Translations under genes and position numbers: made by a program
In this document: positions 50,706 through 59,213 of the stretch, in pieces
Position numbering within the stretch: position 1 is the first letter of the stretch
Layout: each line of letters starts with the position of its first letter
Source of the DNA: Thalassobacillus devorans
GTDB taxonomy: Bacteria > Bacillota > Bacilli > Bacillales > Halobacillaceae
Assembly (NCBI RefSeq): GCF_011761345.1
Contig: NZ_JAASRY010000002.1
Location: 124,001-188,000 of the forward strand
DNA: 64,000 nucleotides
Direction of reading: 5' to 3'
Notes under the pieces: generated by a model
The model's database searches: none
What the model was told of the DNA's origin: nothing
Seen by the model: the letters and a program-made list of their open reading frames with translations, nothing else

Positions 50706-51923
50706 ATGGGGAATGAACAGCATACTAACAGAAGTTTTTATACGAAGCATTTTAACACGGAATACTTGGTGGAGGAAGATAAATATTTATTTTCTAAGGC
50801 GAAGCCCCAATACAGATTCAATATAATCGGTGCGGGCATGATCGGCCACGAACATATCAGAGTAACCATGTTAGAAGGAAGAGCGACTATAAATGGAATC
50901 TATGATGTCAACTCTAATAGTTTGGAAAACACAAAAGCAATGTTCCGGCAGGAATTTCCGGGTAATGAACTGATGGTTTATGATTCTTTGCATGCTGCTT
51001 GCAATGATCCTGAAGTAGATGGTCTGATTGTTTGTACACCTAACTATACCCACCTTGAAATTGTGAAAGAAGCAGCAAAATCAGGAAAACATATTTTACT
51101 AGAAAAGCCGATGGCCACTACGTTGAAAGATGCTGCAGCTATCAAAGATATCGCCGATGAGTATAAGGGCGTATTACAAATTGGGCTGCAATACAGACAT
51201 AAATCTATATACGATGAAGCAATACACGAAACATTTGAAAGAAAAGCACTTGGTGATGTAAAGAACATCAGTATTGTGGAGCACCGCATTCCGTTTTTAG
51301 ACAAAGTGAATCAATGGAATAAATTTTCTAAGTATTCCGGAGGTACGTTGGTAGAGAAGTGCTGTCACTATTTTGACCTGATGAACTTATTCGCCCAATC
51401 CAAACCGGTGAAAGTTTTTGCTACAGGCGGGCAGGATGTCAATTATAGTGATTTTGAATATGGTTCAGAAAAATCCGATATCGTGGACAATGCGATAGTT
51501 ACTGTCATCTACGAAAATGGAGTGAAATCTAACTTCAACCTGTGTATGTTCGCTCCGATGTTTTATGAGGAAATCACGATTTGCGGGGATCAGGGTAGAT
51601 TACGTGCTTATGAAAATAGAGACTTTCTTCCTGCTAATCGACCTAAAACCCATCTGGAAGTGTTGAGTGGAGAAAGTAAACCAAGTAAAATCTCCACACC
51701 GTGCTATCCGACGGTTATTCAAGAAAGCGGCCATCATGGCGCCACTTATTATGAACATAAATACTTCATCGATAACATTGAAGGAAAAACCACGAATACA
51801 GCCAGTGTCGAGGATGGCTTTTGGTCTGTAGTTGTAGGAGTCGCTGCAGAGGAATCAATCAAGTCAGGGGAAATAGTGAATATTAGTGACATTCTTGAAA
51901 AAGAAAAACTGGTAACAAAATAG
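50706..51923 (+). CDS. Gfo/Idh/MocA-family oxidoreductase (second)
   Basis: A 405-residue NAD(P)-dependent oxidoreductase. After ~35 variable residues comes the Rossmann motif FNIIGAGMIGHEHIRV, then CTPNYTHLEIVKEAA, LLEKPMATTL with the conserved Lys, and GGTLVEKCCHYFDLMN. CTGGAGGTAT precedes the ATG. It lies 103 bp after the aldehyde dehydrogenase with no clear terminator between, and a strong terminator follows, so it is probably the last gene of the cluster. Confidence 0.88.
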   Translation: MGNEQHTNRSFYTKHFNTEYLVEEDKYLFSKAKPQYRFNIIGAGMIGHEHIRVTMLEGRATINGIYDVNSNSLENTKAMFRQEFPGNELMVYDSLHAACNDPEVDGLIVCTPNYTHLEIVKEAAKSGKHILLEKPMATTLKDAAAIKDIADEYKGVLQIGLQYRHKSIYDEAIHETFERKALGDVKNISIVEHRIPFLDKVNQWNKFSKYSGGTLVEKCCHYFDLMNLFAQSKPVKVFATGGQDVNYSDFEYGSEKSDIVDNAIVTVIYENGVKSNFNLCMFAPMFYEEITICGDQGRLRAYENRDFLPANRPKTHLEVLSGESKPSKISTPCYPTVIQESGHHGATYYEHKYFIDNIEGKTTNTASVEDGFWSVVVGVAAEESIKSGEIVNISDILEKEKLVTK

Positions 51924-51928
51924 AAACT

Positions 51929-51962
51929 ATAAGCCGGAAGTGACACGCTTCCGGCTTATTAT
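51929..51962 (+). terminator. Terminator closing the sugar cluster
   Basis: ATAAGCCGGAAG pairs perfectly with CTTCCGGCTTAT around a 7-base loop, then TTATCTTTC. Confidence 0.8.
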
Positions 51963-52070
51963 CTTTCTACAAATTTCTTAATTCACTTAAGAGCCCTTCA
52001 TTTAAACGAGTTTTAATGACCGTTATAGTAATAAACCATTAAGGGGAAATGAAAATAGGTAACGAAAGGT

Positions 52071-52085
52071 TTCAAGCAACTTGAA
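52071..52085 (+). promoter_or_regulatory. Inverted repeat upstream of a -35 box
   Basis: TTCAAG-CAA-CTTGAA, a perfect 6-bp inverted repeat 13 bp upstream of the -35 of the next promoter; a possible activator site. Confidence 0.35.
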
Positions 52086-52098
52086 GTGTTCGAAAATT

Positions 52099-52144
52099 TT
52101 GAAAAAGATAAAATTCAATGGTACAATGGTTGGGTCACCAAACC
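52099..52144 (+). promoter_or_regulatory. Sigma-A promoter with overlapping palindrome (dehydrogenase gene)
   Basis: TTGAAA at 52099, 17-bp spacer, TACAAT at 52122-52127, directly followed by GGTTGGGTCACCAAACC, an interrupted palindrome placed like a repressor site. Confidence 0.6.
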
Positions 52145-52229
52145 TTTAATATACTTAAGTTAATGGCTTGATTTGTAAACAACCTTAAGAAATTTCATTC
52201 GTCTGTATTAAAAAAGGAGGAGAAGTAAA

Positions 52230-53183
52230 ATGAAAGTGTTAATTACAGAAGAGATTAGGGAAGAAGGTATAAACCAATTACAAGCACAACACCTAGAAGT
52301 CCAATATGCCCCTAACCTATGGCAGGACAAGGAAACACTTCAAGATAAGATGAAAGATGTAGACGCATTGATTGTTCGTAATCAAACACAGGTTGATGAA
52401 GCATTATTGAATGAAAGTAGACATTTAAAAGTTATTGGGCGTTTAGGCGTTGGATTGGACAACATTAATGTAGAAAAGGCAAAAGAAAAAGGGATTAAGG
52501 TAGTTGTCCCCCGTCATGCCAACGCCACTTCCGTTGCTGAATACGTAATGGCGACTATATTAAATGCTAATCGACCGATTCATTTGGCCGATGAAGATGT
52601 TAGGCAAGGCAACTGGAACAGGGCAAAACACACAGGAGCAGAAATATTCCAGACAACTATTGGCTTAATTGGGTTAGGGGAGATCGCACATCGAGTTGCT
52701 AAAAGAGCAAAAGCATTCGGCATGGAAGTCATCGGGTATGACCCCTTTATGACAGAACATGACCATATTATCGCTGAGTCAGGGGTTCAAAGAAAAAAAT
52801 CTCTAGAGGAAGTGTTGGCTGACTCAGATTTTATATCCATTCATGTACCCCTTACACCATCGACGAAACACTTAGTTTCCCAAGCTCAGTTTACAACCAT
52901 GAAACCGTCTGCTTATGTGATTAACTCTTCTAGAGGAGGCATTATTGATGAAGATGCCTTATACCACGCTTTAAAAAATCATGAAATTGCTGGTGCTTAT
53001 CTGGATGTATTGGAAAGAGAACCAATCGATATCTCTGATAAACTATTAGCTTTGGAAAATGTCACATTCACCCCGCATATTGCCGGGCTAACAAGTGAAT
53101 CTCAAATCCGTATTTCTACACTTGTCACCCAGGAAGTAGCAAAACTATTAAAAGGCGATCCTTCCCTCTGTGTTGTAAATTAA
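52230..53183 (+). CDS. D-2-hydroxyacid dehydrogenase (SerA/GhrB type)
   Basis: A 317-residue NAD(P)-dependent dehydrogenase. The catalytic domain has LGVGLDNINV; the Rossmann domain TIGLIGLGEIAHRVAKRA includes GLGEIA and the Asp of GYDPF, suggesting NAD. Active-site residues are the Arg in NSSRGGIIDE, Glu in LDVLEREPI and His in TPHIAGLTSES. It lacks the regulatory ACT domain of housekeeping SerA. AAAGGAGGAGAAG precedes the ATG. Being next to glycerate kinase and a sugar-acid permease under a CdaR regulator, reduction of a 2-oxoacid such as hydroxypyruvate or tartronate-semialdehyde-like compounds to glycerate is likelier than serine biosynthesis. Confidence 0.88.
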   Translation: MKVLITEEIREEGINQLQAQHLEVQYAPNLWQDKETLQDKMKDVDALIVRNQTQVDEALLNESRHLKVIGRLGVGLDNINVEKAKEKGIKVVVPRHANATSVAEYVMATILNANRPIHLADEDVRQGNWNRAKHTGAEIFQTTIGLIGLGEIAHRVAKRAKAFGMEVIGYDPFMTEHDHIIAESGVQRKKSLEEVLADSDFISIHVPLTPSTKHLVSQAQFTTMKPSAYVINSSRGGIIDEDALYHALKNHEIAGAYLDVLEREPIDISDKLLALENVTFTPHIAGLTSESQIRISTLVTQEVAKLLKGDPSLCVVN

Positions 53184-53278
53184 AGGAGATATTTAATTTT
53201 AAAGACTTTGAGTTTGAGAGAAAAGGAATTTCAGAAAGGGCTGCCGGCCATATTCAAATAAAAAACTACAAAAAAGCA

Positions 53279-53319
53279 AAAAAAGTTCAGGTCACCGTAA
53301 TTGGTGGCCTGAACTTTTT
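53279..53319. terminator. Terminator between convergent genes
   Basis: AAAAAGTTCAGG-T-CACC pairs with GGTG-G-CCTGAACTTTTT; T-runs on both strands. Confidence 0.85.
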
Positions 53320-53423
53320 GCTTTAAATAATGCACTCTGCCGCAGCAGTCGGACATCCACCTCATTCCTGTTGTAGTATCAGATTCTCCGCACTTAATAA
53401 AGTTAAAGTAACTATAACTTTGT

Positions 53424-54521
53424 TTAGGGATTATGTTTCAACTTTTCAAAAAGCCATAAAGCGATTTGAAGTGTTAAAGCATCATGGAATTTTTTCGGGT
53501 CATATCCGGTCTTTTCCACGATTCGCTGAAGCCGGTAAATCAATGTATTTCTATGAATGAATAATTCCTCAGACGCTTTTTGAATGTTTAAGTTCGTAGA
53601 AAAAAACACTTCTAATGTTTCCATTTCACTTTCGGATAAATTTTCTTTTATTCTATGGAAAAACCTTTCTGCTTTGCTTCTATTTATTTGATAAATAAAA
53701 GCTTTAGCTTCGAGATTACCGAAGGACACCAGATCATTCGTTTCGCCACTAATATTTAAAGATAGGTCACAATCAAGATAAGACTGATTAAATCCTTCCA
53801 TTTGATTAAAAGGGAGACTGTAAGAGATGCGGAATTTTATATGGAGCTCTTTTAAGAAATGATAGACTTTATCGATTTGTTGATGTGCCTTTTCTTCATT
53901 GAGGCCAGTAATACCAATAAACAAACGATTAATGTTAATAAATCCAATAATTCCATTACCTTGTCCTACTATATCTTCTAATTTATTGATTAATGTTTGA
54001 TTAGGGATGGAGCGCTCTTTTATTTGTACTATTAGAATTATAAAAGGAGGCTGGAGCTTCAAGTGGAGGATATTAAGCCCTCGTGATATTTGATCATAGG
54101 AGGGGGCTGTTTTTAATAATTCTTCAATGATCATTTCTTTCGTCCGTTGCTTCCATTCCATTTGTGAGGCTATGAACTCTTGCCTGATCATAAGTTCTGT
54201 GGTCATCTTTACAAGACCCGCGAGTTCACCCATTTCCTCAGGAGCACCTGTTATACCTATGACCCCTAACACCCTTTCTTGAAACACGATTGGCAAGTTG
54301 ATTCCTGACTGTGCTCCTTTCCAATTTTCGTTCTGATCCGAAGGGATAATCAATGTTTCCCCCTTTTTTAACACTTCTAAAGCCCCTTCATGAATTTTCC
54401 CTACCCTGGATTTATCTCGTGAAGCGATAATTTCTCCCTTATTATTCATAATATTTACGTTTCGATCTATACGCAGGGAAGTTTCTTTGACAATGTCGTT
54501 GGCAATCTCGGTAGTTAACAT
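53424..54521 (-). CDS. CdaR-family sugar-diacid regulator
   Basis: A 365-residue transcriptional regulator. The N-terminal ~130 residues are a putative sugar-diacid recognition domain (MLTTEIANDIVKETS, GVIGITGAPEEMGEL). The middle is a GGDEF-like degenerate domain, and the C-terminus is a PucR/CdaR helix-turn-helix (NIQKASEELFIHRNTLIYRL, RIVEKTGYDP). CdaR proteins activate glycerate, glucarate and galactarate genes; its divergent position next to glycerate kinase and KdgT-like permease, with paired motifs between them, makes it their likely activator. AAAAGGGGAGG precedes the ATG at 54521. Confidence 0.9.
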   Translation of the reverse strand: MLTTEIANDIVKETSLRIDRNVNIMNNKGEIIASRDKSRVGKIHEGALEVLKKGETLIIPSDQNENWKGAQSGINLPIVFQERVLGVIGITGAPEEMGELAGLVKMTTELMIRQEFIASQMEWKQRTKEMIIEELLKTAPSYDQISRGLNILHLKLQPPFIILIVQIKERSIPNQTLINKLEDIVGQGNGIIGFININRLFIGITGLNEEKAHQQIDKVYHFLKELHIKFRISYSLPFNQMEGFNQSYLDCDLSLNISGETNDLVSFGNLEAKAFIYQINRSKAERFFHRIKENLSESEMETLEVFFSTNLNIQKASEELFIHRNTLIYRLQRIVEKTGYDPKKFHDALTLQIALWLFEKLKHNP

Positions 54522-54576
54522 GTTAGCCTCCCCTTTTGGTTAATTTATACTAAAAATTCAAAAAATATCTTACTAT

Positions 54577-54634
54577 TTTCATATAGTATAACTGAATACA
54601 TTCACCGTCAAGGAAAGTATAATAATTTTCATAC
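54577..54634 (+). promoter_or_regulatory. Repeated boxes and -10 in the cdaR-glycerate kinase divergent region
   Basis: TTTTCATA occurs at 54577 and 54627, 50 bp apart, each followed by a (C)TAT-rich half repeat. A TATAAT at 54618-54623 lacks a good -35, as expected of an activator-dependent promoter. Confidence 0.45.
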
Positions 54635-54637
54635 TAT

Positions 54638-54651
54638 TGAAAACGCTTACC
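54638..54651 (+). promoter_or_regulatory. CcpA cre-like site
   Basis: TGAAAACGCTTACC matches the cre consensus in all but the last base, just downstream of the putative -10 and 16 bases before the glycerate kinase ATG. Confidence 0.65.
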
Positions 54652-54666
54652 GGGAGTGAACAATGA

Positions 54667-55833
54667 ATGAAAATTATAGTTGCACCTGACTCGTTTAAAG
54701 GAAGTTTGAGTGCATTAGAGGTGTCAAGATCAATTAATGCAGGCATCAAGAGAATATTCCCTCAAGCAGAAGTACTGCAGCTGCCTGTCGCAGACGGGGG
54801 AGAAGGAACAATGGATACGCTCCTCGCTGCAACTGGTGGAGAAAAAAGAAAGGTAACTGTCGTAGGACCATTAGGAAATGAGGTGGAAGCGGCCTATGGA
54901 ATTTTAGGTGAGGGCGAAACATGCGTGATTGAAATGGCAAGTGCTTCCGGACTCGCATTGATTCCTGAAGGAAAACTTTCTCCTTTAGAAACCACCACTT
55001 ATGGAACCGGACAATTAATAAAAAAAGCAATGGATGATGGTCTCTCCTCGTTTATCCTGGCACTTGGCGGGTCTGCGACAAATGATGGCGGCGCAGGCAT
55101 GCTGCAAGCGTTAGGATTGAAAATTCTTGATAACCACGCTAACCAAATTGAATATGGAGGTGGGGAATTAAACAAAGTTTCCAAGATAGAAATGGAGTCA
55201 TTTGATAAAAGAATTAAGGATTGTAAATTCTTAATTGCATCTGATGTCCAGAACCCATTTATTGGACCAGACGGTGCTTCGCATATTTTCGGCCCACAAA
55301 AAGGGGCTACACCTGACATAGTAAAGATGCTCGATGAGAATATGGCTCACTGGGCAAATGAAATAGAAAAAGTGACAGACATACACCTTCATGACCTCTC
55401 CGGGGCAGGAGCGGCTGGTGGAATTGGGGGAGCGTTCCAAGCTTTCTTTCCATCAGAGATGAAACGGGGCATTGACATTGTTCTGGAACATACAGGGCTG
55501 ATCGATTCCCTGAAAGGTACGGACCTGGTGATTACCGGGGAAGGACAAGTTGATTTACAAACAGCCTCTGGTAAGACACCGATGGGAGTAGCTCAAGCAG
55601 CAAAGAGAGAAAATGTCCCAACTATAATATTGGCGGGATCTGTAGGAGAAGGAGTGGAAATACTTCATCAGTTTGGGGTTGTAAGCGTTAACAGTATTAT
55701 TAATAAGCCAATGACCCTGAATGAAGCTATTGAAAACGTGAAGGATTTATTGACAAGTAGTGCAGAACAAGTTGTACGTTCTTTTTTTCATCACAGTGTA
55801 AACACTGAAGGAGGCCTTTACATTGAAAATTAA
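54667..55833 (+). CDS. glxK: Glycerate kinase (GlxK/GarK family)
   Basis: A 388-residue ATP-dependent kinase phosphorylating D-glycerate (to the 2-phosphate in most members of this family). Typical motifs: IIVAPDSFKGSLSALEVS at the start, PVADGGEGTMDTLLAATGG, LGGSATNDGGAGMLQALG, LSGAGAAGGIGGAFQAFF and VITGEGQVDLQTASGKTP. GGGAGTG precedes the ATG at proper distance. It overlaps the permease gene by 11 bases. It feeds glycerate from sugar-acid breakdown into glycolysis. Confidence 0.93.
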   Translation: MKIIVAPDSFKGSLSALEVSRSINAGIKRIFPQAEVLQLPVADGGEGTMDTLLAATGGEKRKVTVVGPLGNEVEAAYGILGEGETCVIEMASASGLALIPEGKLSPLETTTYGTGQLIKKAMDDGLSSFILALGGSATNDGGAGMLQALGLKILDNHANQIEYGGGELNKVSKIEMESFDKRIKDCKFLIASDVQNPFIGPDGASHIFGPQKGATPDIVKMLDENMAHWANEIEKVTDIHLHDLSGAGAAGGIGGAFQAFFPSEMKRGIDIVLEHTGLIDSLKGTDLVITGEGQVDLQTASGKTPMGVAQAAKRENVPTIILAGSVGEGVEILHQFGVVSVNSIINKPMTLNEAIENVKDLLTSSAEQVVRSFFHHSVNTEGGLYIEN

Positions 55834-56953
55834 ACAGACAATAGAAAAAGTACCTGGAGGATTAATGGTTGTCCCGCTCTTATTCGGTGCGTTGTTAAAT
55901 ACAATCGATCAAATGCATATTCCAGCAGTCATGAATATGTTAAAAAGCCTGGGAGTTTCAGCAACCGAAGAAGGATATTATGAGTTTTTAAGAATAGGTG
56001 GCTTCTCTCAGGAACTATTTAAAGACGGGGCTCTTGTACTTATTGCCTTATTCTTATTTTCAGCCGGTAGTCAAATGGACTTAAGAGTAGGAGGAAGAGC
56101 ATTAAAAAAGGGAGTTCTTCTAACTTCTACCAAGTATTTAACAGGGCTGGCTGTCGGGTTAGGTTTTGGCTATTTCTTTGACCCTATGAGTGGATTGTTT
56201 GGCCTCTCTACCCTTGCTATTATTGCCGGGATGACGAATGGAAACGGGGGAATGTATGCTGCCCTCACTGGACAATATGGAAACCGTTCCGATATAGGGG
56301 CAGTAGCGATTCTATCTTTGAATGATGGTCCGTTTTTTACACTTATGTCATTAGGTTTACTAGGCTCAAGCTTCCCGATCATCTCGTTTATTGCCGTTCT
56401 ATTACCTATTGCTATTGGTATGCTTCTAGGGAATTTAGATTCTGATATTCGTGCATTTTTAAAACCAGGGGAAATACTACCTGTCCCATTCTTTGCTTTT
56501 GCACTTGGAGCAGGAATGAATTTAGCTAACTTTTTCAATCCATCAGTCGTTGCAGCCGGGTTAACGATTGGTATTCTAACTACGGTCCTAACTGGTGGAA
56601 TGGGAATACTTGTGTTTAAATTAATGAAGGAAAAAAGCTATATAGCACCTGTTGCAGAAGCATCAACCGCTGGTAACGCTGCAGCGACGCCTGCCGCTGT
56701 CGCCGCAGCTGCTGGAGTGGCGGGCAGCGCAGGTATGATGACTACAGCTGAAGCAGCTGCCTTTCAAAACATAGCGAATGTAGCGACGGCTCAAATTTCT
56801 ATTGCTACACTTACCACTGCGATACTATGTCCGATTGCAGTCATCCTTGTGGACAAGCACCAAAAGAAAAAAGGAATTGATGGGAAAAGGGAAGACCTTG
56901 GACTTAATTCCGACAAAAATTCCGGAGAAAGTGTACGTTCAGCAGTCAACTAA
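55823..56953 (+). CDS. kdgT: 2-keto-3-deoxygluconate permease family transporter
   Basis: A 376-residue membrane transporter of the KdgT family. The TTG at 55823 follows AAGGAGG. It begins IKQTIEKVPGGLMVVPLLFGALLN, has about ten hydrophobic segments, and GMTNGNGGMYAALTGQYG as family core. An Ala-rich segment around residues 285-320 (many ATPAAVAAAAG-type residues) is longer than I would expect. KdgT imports 2-keto-3-deoxygluconate, but relatives carry other sugar acids; with glycerate kinase and the tetronate genes downstream it may import glycerate or a tetronate. Confidence 0.88.
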   Translation: MKIKQTIEKVPGGLMVVPLLFGALLNTIDQMHIPAVMNMLKSLGVSATEEGYYEFLRIGGFSQELFKDGALVLIALFLFSAGSQMDLRVGGRALKKGVLLTSTKYLTGLAVGLGFGYFFDPMSGLFGLSTLAIIAGMTNGNGGMYAALTGQYGNRSDIGAVAILSLNDGPFFTLMSLGLLGSSFPIISFIAVLLPIAIGMLLGNLDSDIRAFLKPGEILPVPFFAFALGAGMNLANFFNPSVVAAGLTIGILTTVLTGGMGILVFKLMKEKSYIAPVAEASTAGNAAATPAAVAAAAGVAGSAGMMTTAEAAAFQNIANVATAQISIATLTTAILCPIAVILVDKHQKKKGIDGKREDLGLNSDKNSGESVRSAVN

Positions 56954-56959
56954 ACCATG

Positions 56960-56990
56960 TTAACCCCTGGGAAAAATCTCAGGGGTTAAA
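56960..56990 (+). terminator. Stem-loop after kdgT
   Basis: TTAACCCCTG and CAGGGGTTAA pair perfectly around a 10-base loop; no real T-tract follows (ATCATTCC). Confidence 0.6.
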
Positions 56991-57055
56991 TCATTCCAAG
57001 GCTATAAGCAAAAAAGTATAATGGAAGAATAACTAAAAAATTGGAGGAAAATCGG

Positions 57056-58318
57056 ATGCAAACAACATTACTATACGGTAAAGAAGGACTTTCACTAGAT
57101 TTACCTGAACAATCTTTTATAGTAGAGCCTAAAAACTTGCCAGGATTGGATGAAGCGGAAGAAGCTGTGCGACAATCACTTGCAAATCCAATTGGTACGC
57201 CCCCTTTAAAAGAAACAGTAAAACCGACGGATACCGTGGCAATCGTTATCAGTGATATTACTAGACCTACGCCCAATCATATACTAGTTCCATTATTGAT
57301 TGAAGAATTGAAGCATGTTCCATTAGAGAATTTCGTCATCATCAATGGAACAGGGACCCATCGTGATCAAACCAGGGAAGAATTTGTCCAAATGCTTGGC
57401 GAATGGGTAGTAGATAATATTCGAATTGTAAATAACCACTGCCATGATAAAGATACACTGGTGAATCTGGGCGAAAGTAAATTCGGTTGCGATGTTTATT
57501 TAAATAAGGATTATGTAGAAGCGGACTTCAGAATCGTTACAGGTTTTATCGAGCCTCATTTTTTTGCGGGCTTCTCTGGTGGTCCAAAGGGAATAATGCC
57601 TGGTATAGCTGGAATAGAAACGATCATGACCTTTCATAATGCAAGAATGATCGGAGATCCTCGTTCCACCTGGGGCAATATGGATGATAACCCCGTCCAG
57701 GAAATGACACGTGAAATTAATAAGATGTGTAAACCGCATTTCATGTTAAACGTTACACTAAACAGAGAAAAAGATATTTCTGCTGTATTTGCAGGTGAAC
57801 TGTATGAAGCCCATGACCGGGGGTGTGAATTTGCTAAGGAACACGCGATGATCCGTTGTGAAGAGCGCTTCGATGTTGTGATTGCTTCAAATTCCGGATA
57901 CCCCCTTGACCAAAACCTCTATCAAGCTGTCAAAGGTATGAGTGCTGCTCATAAAATAGTGAAAGAAGGCGGAACAATCATAATAGCTGCCGAATGTGCA
58001 GATGGTCTTCCCAGCCACGGAAACTATGCAAAGATTTTCGAAATGGCAGACACGCCACAGGATTTGCTAGATATGATCAATGATCCGGATTTTAAGATGT
58101 TTGATCAGTGGCAGGTACAAAAGCAGGCGGTAACGCAAGTCTGGGCGGACATTTATGTGTATTCCAAGCTTACCGATGAACAAGTGGAAGGAGCAATGCT
58201 TAAGCCTTCCGACGATATAGAAAGTACGTTAGAAGAATTGAAGGGAACCTATGGAGAGAACTTGAGTATTGCTGTCTTGCCACTCGGACCTTTAACAATT
58301 CCATATGTAGAAGAATAA
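57056..58318 (+). CDS. larA: LarA-family nickel-dependent 2-hydroxyacid racemase/epimerase
   Basis: A 420-residue member of the LarA superfamily, which uses the nickel-pincer nucleotide cofactor to invert the alpha-carbon of 2-hydroxyacids. The ATG at 57056 follows TTGGAGGAAAA. Visible residues: DITRPTP (67-73), GTHRDQ (100-105) with the active-site His, the invariant EPHFFAGFSGGPKGIMPG with His168 and Lys178 (cofactor attachment), and His194 in TFHNARM as nickel ligand. Family members act on lactate, malate, gluconate and other acids. The neighbouring tetronate kinase and PdxA2 suggest a sugar acid such as threonate or erythronate here, rather than lactate. Confidence 0.9.
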   Translation: MQTTLLYGKEGLSLDLPEQSFIVEPKNLPGLDEAEEAVRQSLANPIGTPPLKETVKPTDTVAIVISDITRPTPNHILVPLLIEELKHVPLENFVIINGTGTHRDQTREEFVQMLGEWVVDNIRIVNNHCHDKDTLVNLGESKFGCDVYLNKDYVEADFRIVTGFIEPHFFAGFSGGPKGIMPGIAGIETIMTFHNARMIGDPRSTWGNMDDNPVQEMTREINKMCKPHFMLNVTLNREKDISAVFAGELYEAHDRGCEFAKEHAMIRCEERFDVVIASNSGYPLDQNLYQAVKGMSAAHKIVKEGGTIIIAAECADGLPSHGNYAKIFEMADTPQDLLDMINDPDFKMFDQWQVQKQAVTQVWADIYVYSKLTDEQVEGAMLKPSDDIESTLEELKGTYGENLSIAVLPLGPLTIPYVEE

Positions 58319-58396
58319 TGAAGAGCGAAAATGGAACTAACTCGCCCCGTGAGCTTCTTAGGTTTTACGCCAAAAATATAGAAGGGTGGTATATAA

Positions 58397-59209
58397 ATGG
58401 TAGAACAGAAGTTTCACAAACTCGAAGAGATATTGAAAGAAATGGAGACAATCGTTATTGCTTTCTCTGGAGGAGTAGACAGTACGTTCTTGTTAAAAGT
58501 GGCTATTGACACACTTGGCAGAGAAAACGTGCTTGCAGTAACGGCCGATAGTGAAACCTATCCATTGGAAGAACTTCAAGAAGCAAAACAGCTTGCAGAG
58601 AAGCTTCATGCCAGGCATGAAATAATCGAAACATCGGAACTGAATATCCCTGGATACTCAGAGAATACAGCAAACCGTTGTTATTTTTGTAAGAAAAGTC
58701 TGTTTCAGCACCTGATTCCGATTATGAAAGAACAAGGGTATAAAAATATTGCTTTCGGTCTGATAGCTGATGACCTTGGCGAACATAGACCAGGGACAAA
58801 GGCTGCAAGGGAATATAATGTCCGGGGACCGTTACAGGAAGCGGACCTTTATAAAAGTGAAATTCGCGAATTGTCCCAGCAAATGGGATTGCCAACTTGG
58901 GACAAGCCTTCGTTTGCATGCCTTTCTTCCCGGATCACCTATGGGGAAAGGATAACCATTGAAAAGCTTAGGAGAATCGATCAATCGGAACAAGTGATAA
59001 GGGCTACCGGGATTCGCCAGGTACGGGTTCGTACACATGAAGACATAGCAAGAATTGAAGTAGAGCCGGGTGACATGGAATTATTGCTGACGCATCATGA
59101 TGAAATCACCGCTAAACTGCAAGAGTTTGGCTATACGTATGTAACGATGGATTTGTCAGGATACAAAAGCGGCAGCATGAATAAAACATTACAAAAGGCA
59201 GGGAACTAA
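58397..59209 (+). CDS. larE: LarE, sacrificial sulfur transferase for the LarA cofactor
   Basis: A 270-residue PP-loop enzyme that adenylates and thiolates the nickel-pincer cofactor precursor. It has SGGVDST (24-30), a Cys-x-x-Cys at 95/98 (NRCYFCKK) and Cys175 in PSFACLSSRI, equivalent in place to the sacrificial Cys176 of Lactobacillus plantarum LarE. The extra cysteine pair raises the possibility of the iron-sulfur-type LarE, which reuses sulfur. GAAGGGTGG precedes the ATG. It sits between LarA and a nickel transporter. LarB and LarC are not in this window. Confidence 0.92.
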   Translation: MVEQKFHKLEEILKEMETIVIAFSGGVDSTFLLKVAIDTLGRENVLAVTADSETYPLEELQEAKQLAEKLHARHEIIETSELNIPGYSENTANRCYFCKKSLFQHLIPIMKEQGYKNIAFGLIADDLGEHRPGTKAAREYNVRGPLQEADLYKSEIRELSQQMGLPTWDKPSFACLSSRITYGERITIEKLRRIDQSEQVIRATGIRQVRVRTHEDIARIEVEPGDMELLLTHHDEITAKLQEFGYTYVTMDLSGYKSGSMNKTLQKAGN

Positions 59210-59213
59210 TATA

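Noticed and set aside
39369-51923. A complete sulfoquinovose (sulfo-EMP) pathway
   Set aside because: The isomerase-kinase-aldolase-dehydrogenase order fits, but no sulfoquinovosidase and no sulfonate exporter is seen; the sugar remains open.
58318-58509. Short open frame overlapping larE
   Set aside because: Out of frame with the clear larE start at 58397, no motif, shadow of larE.
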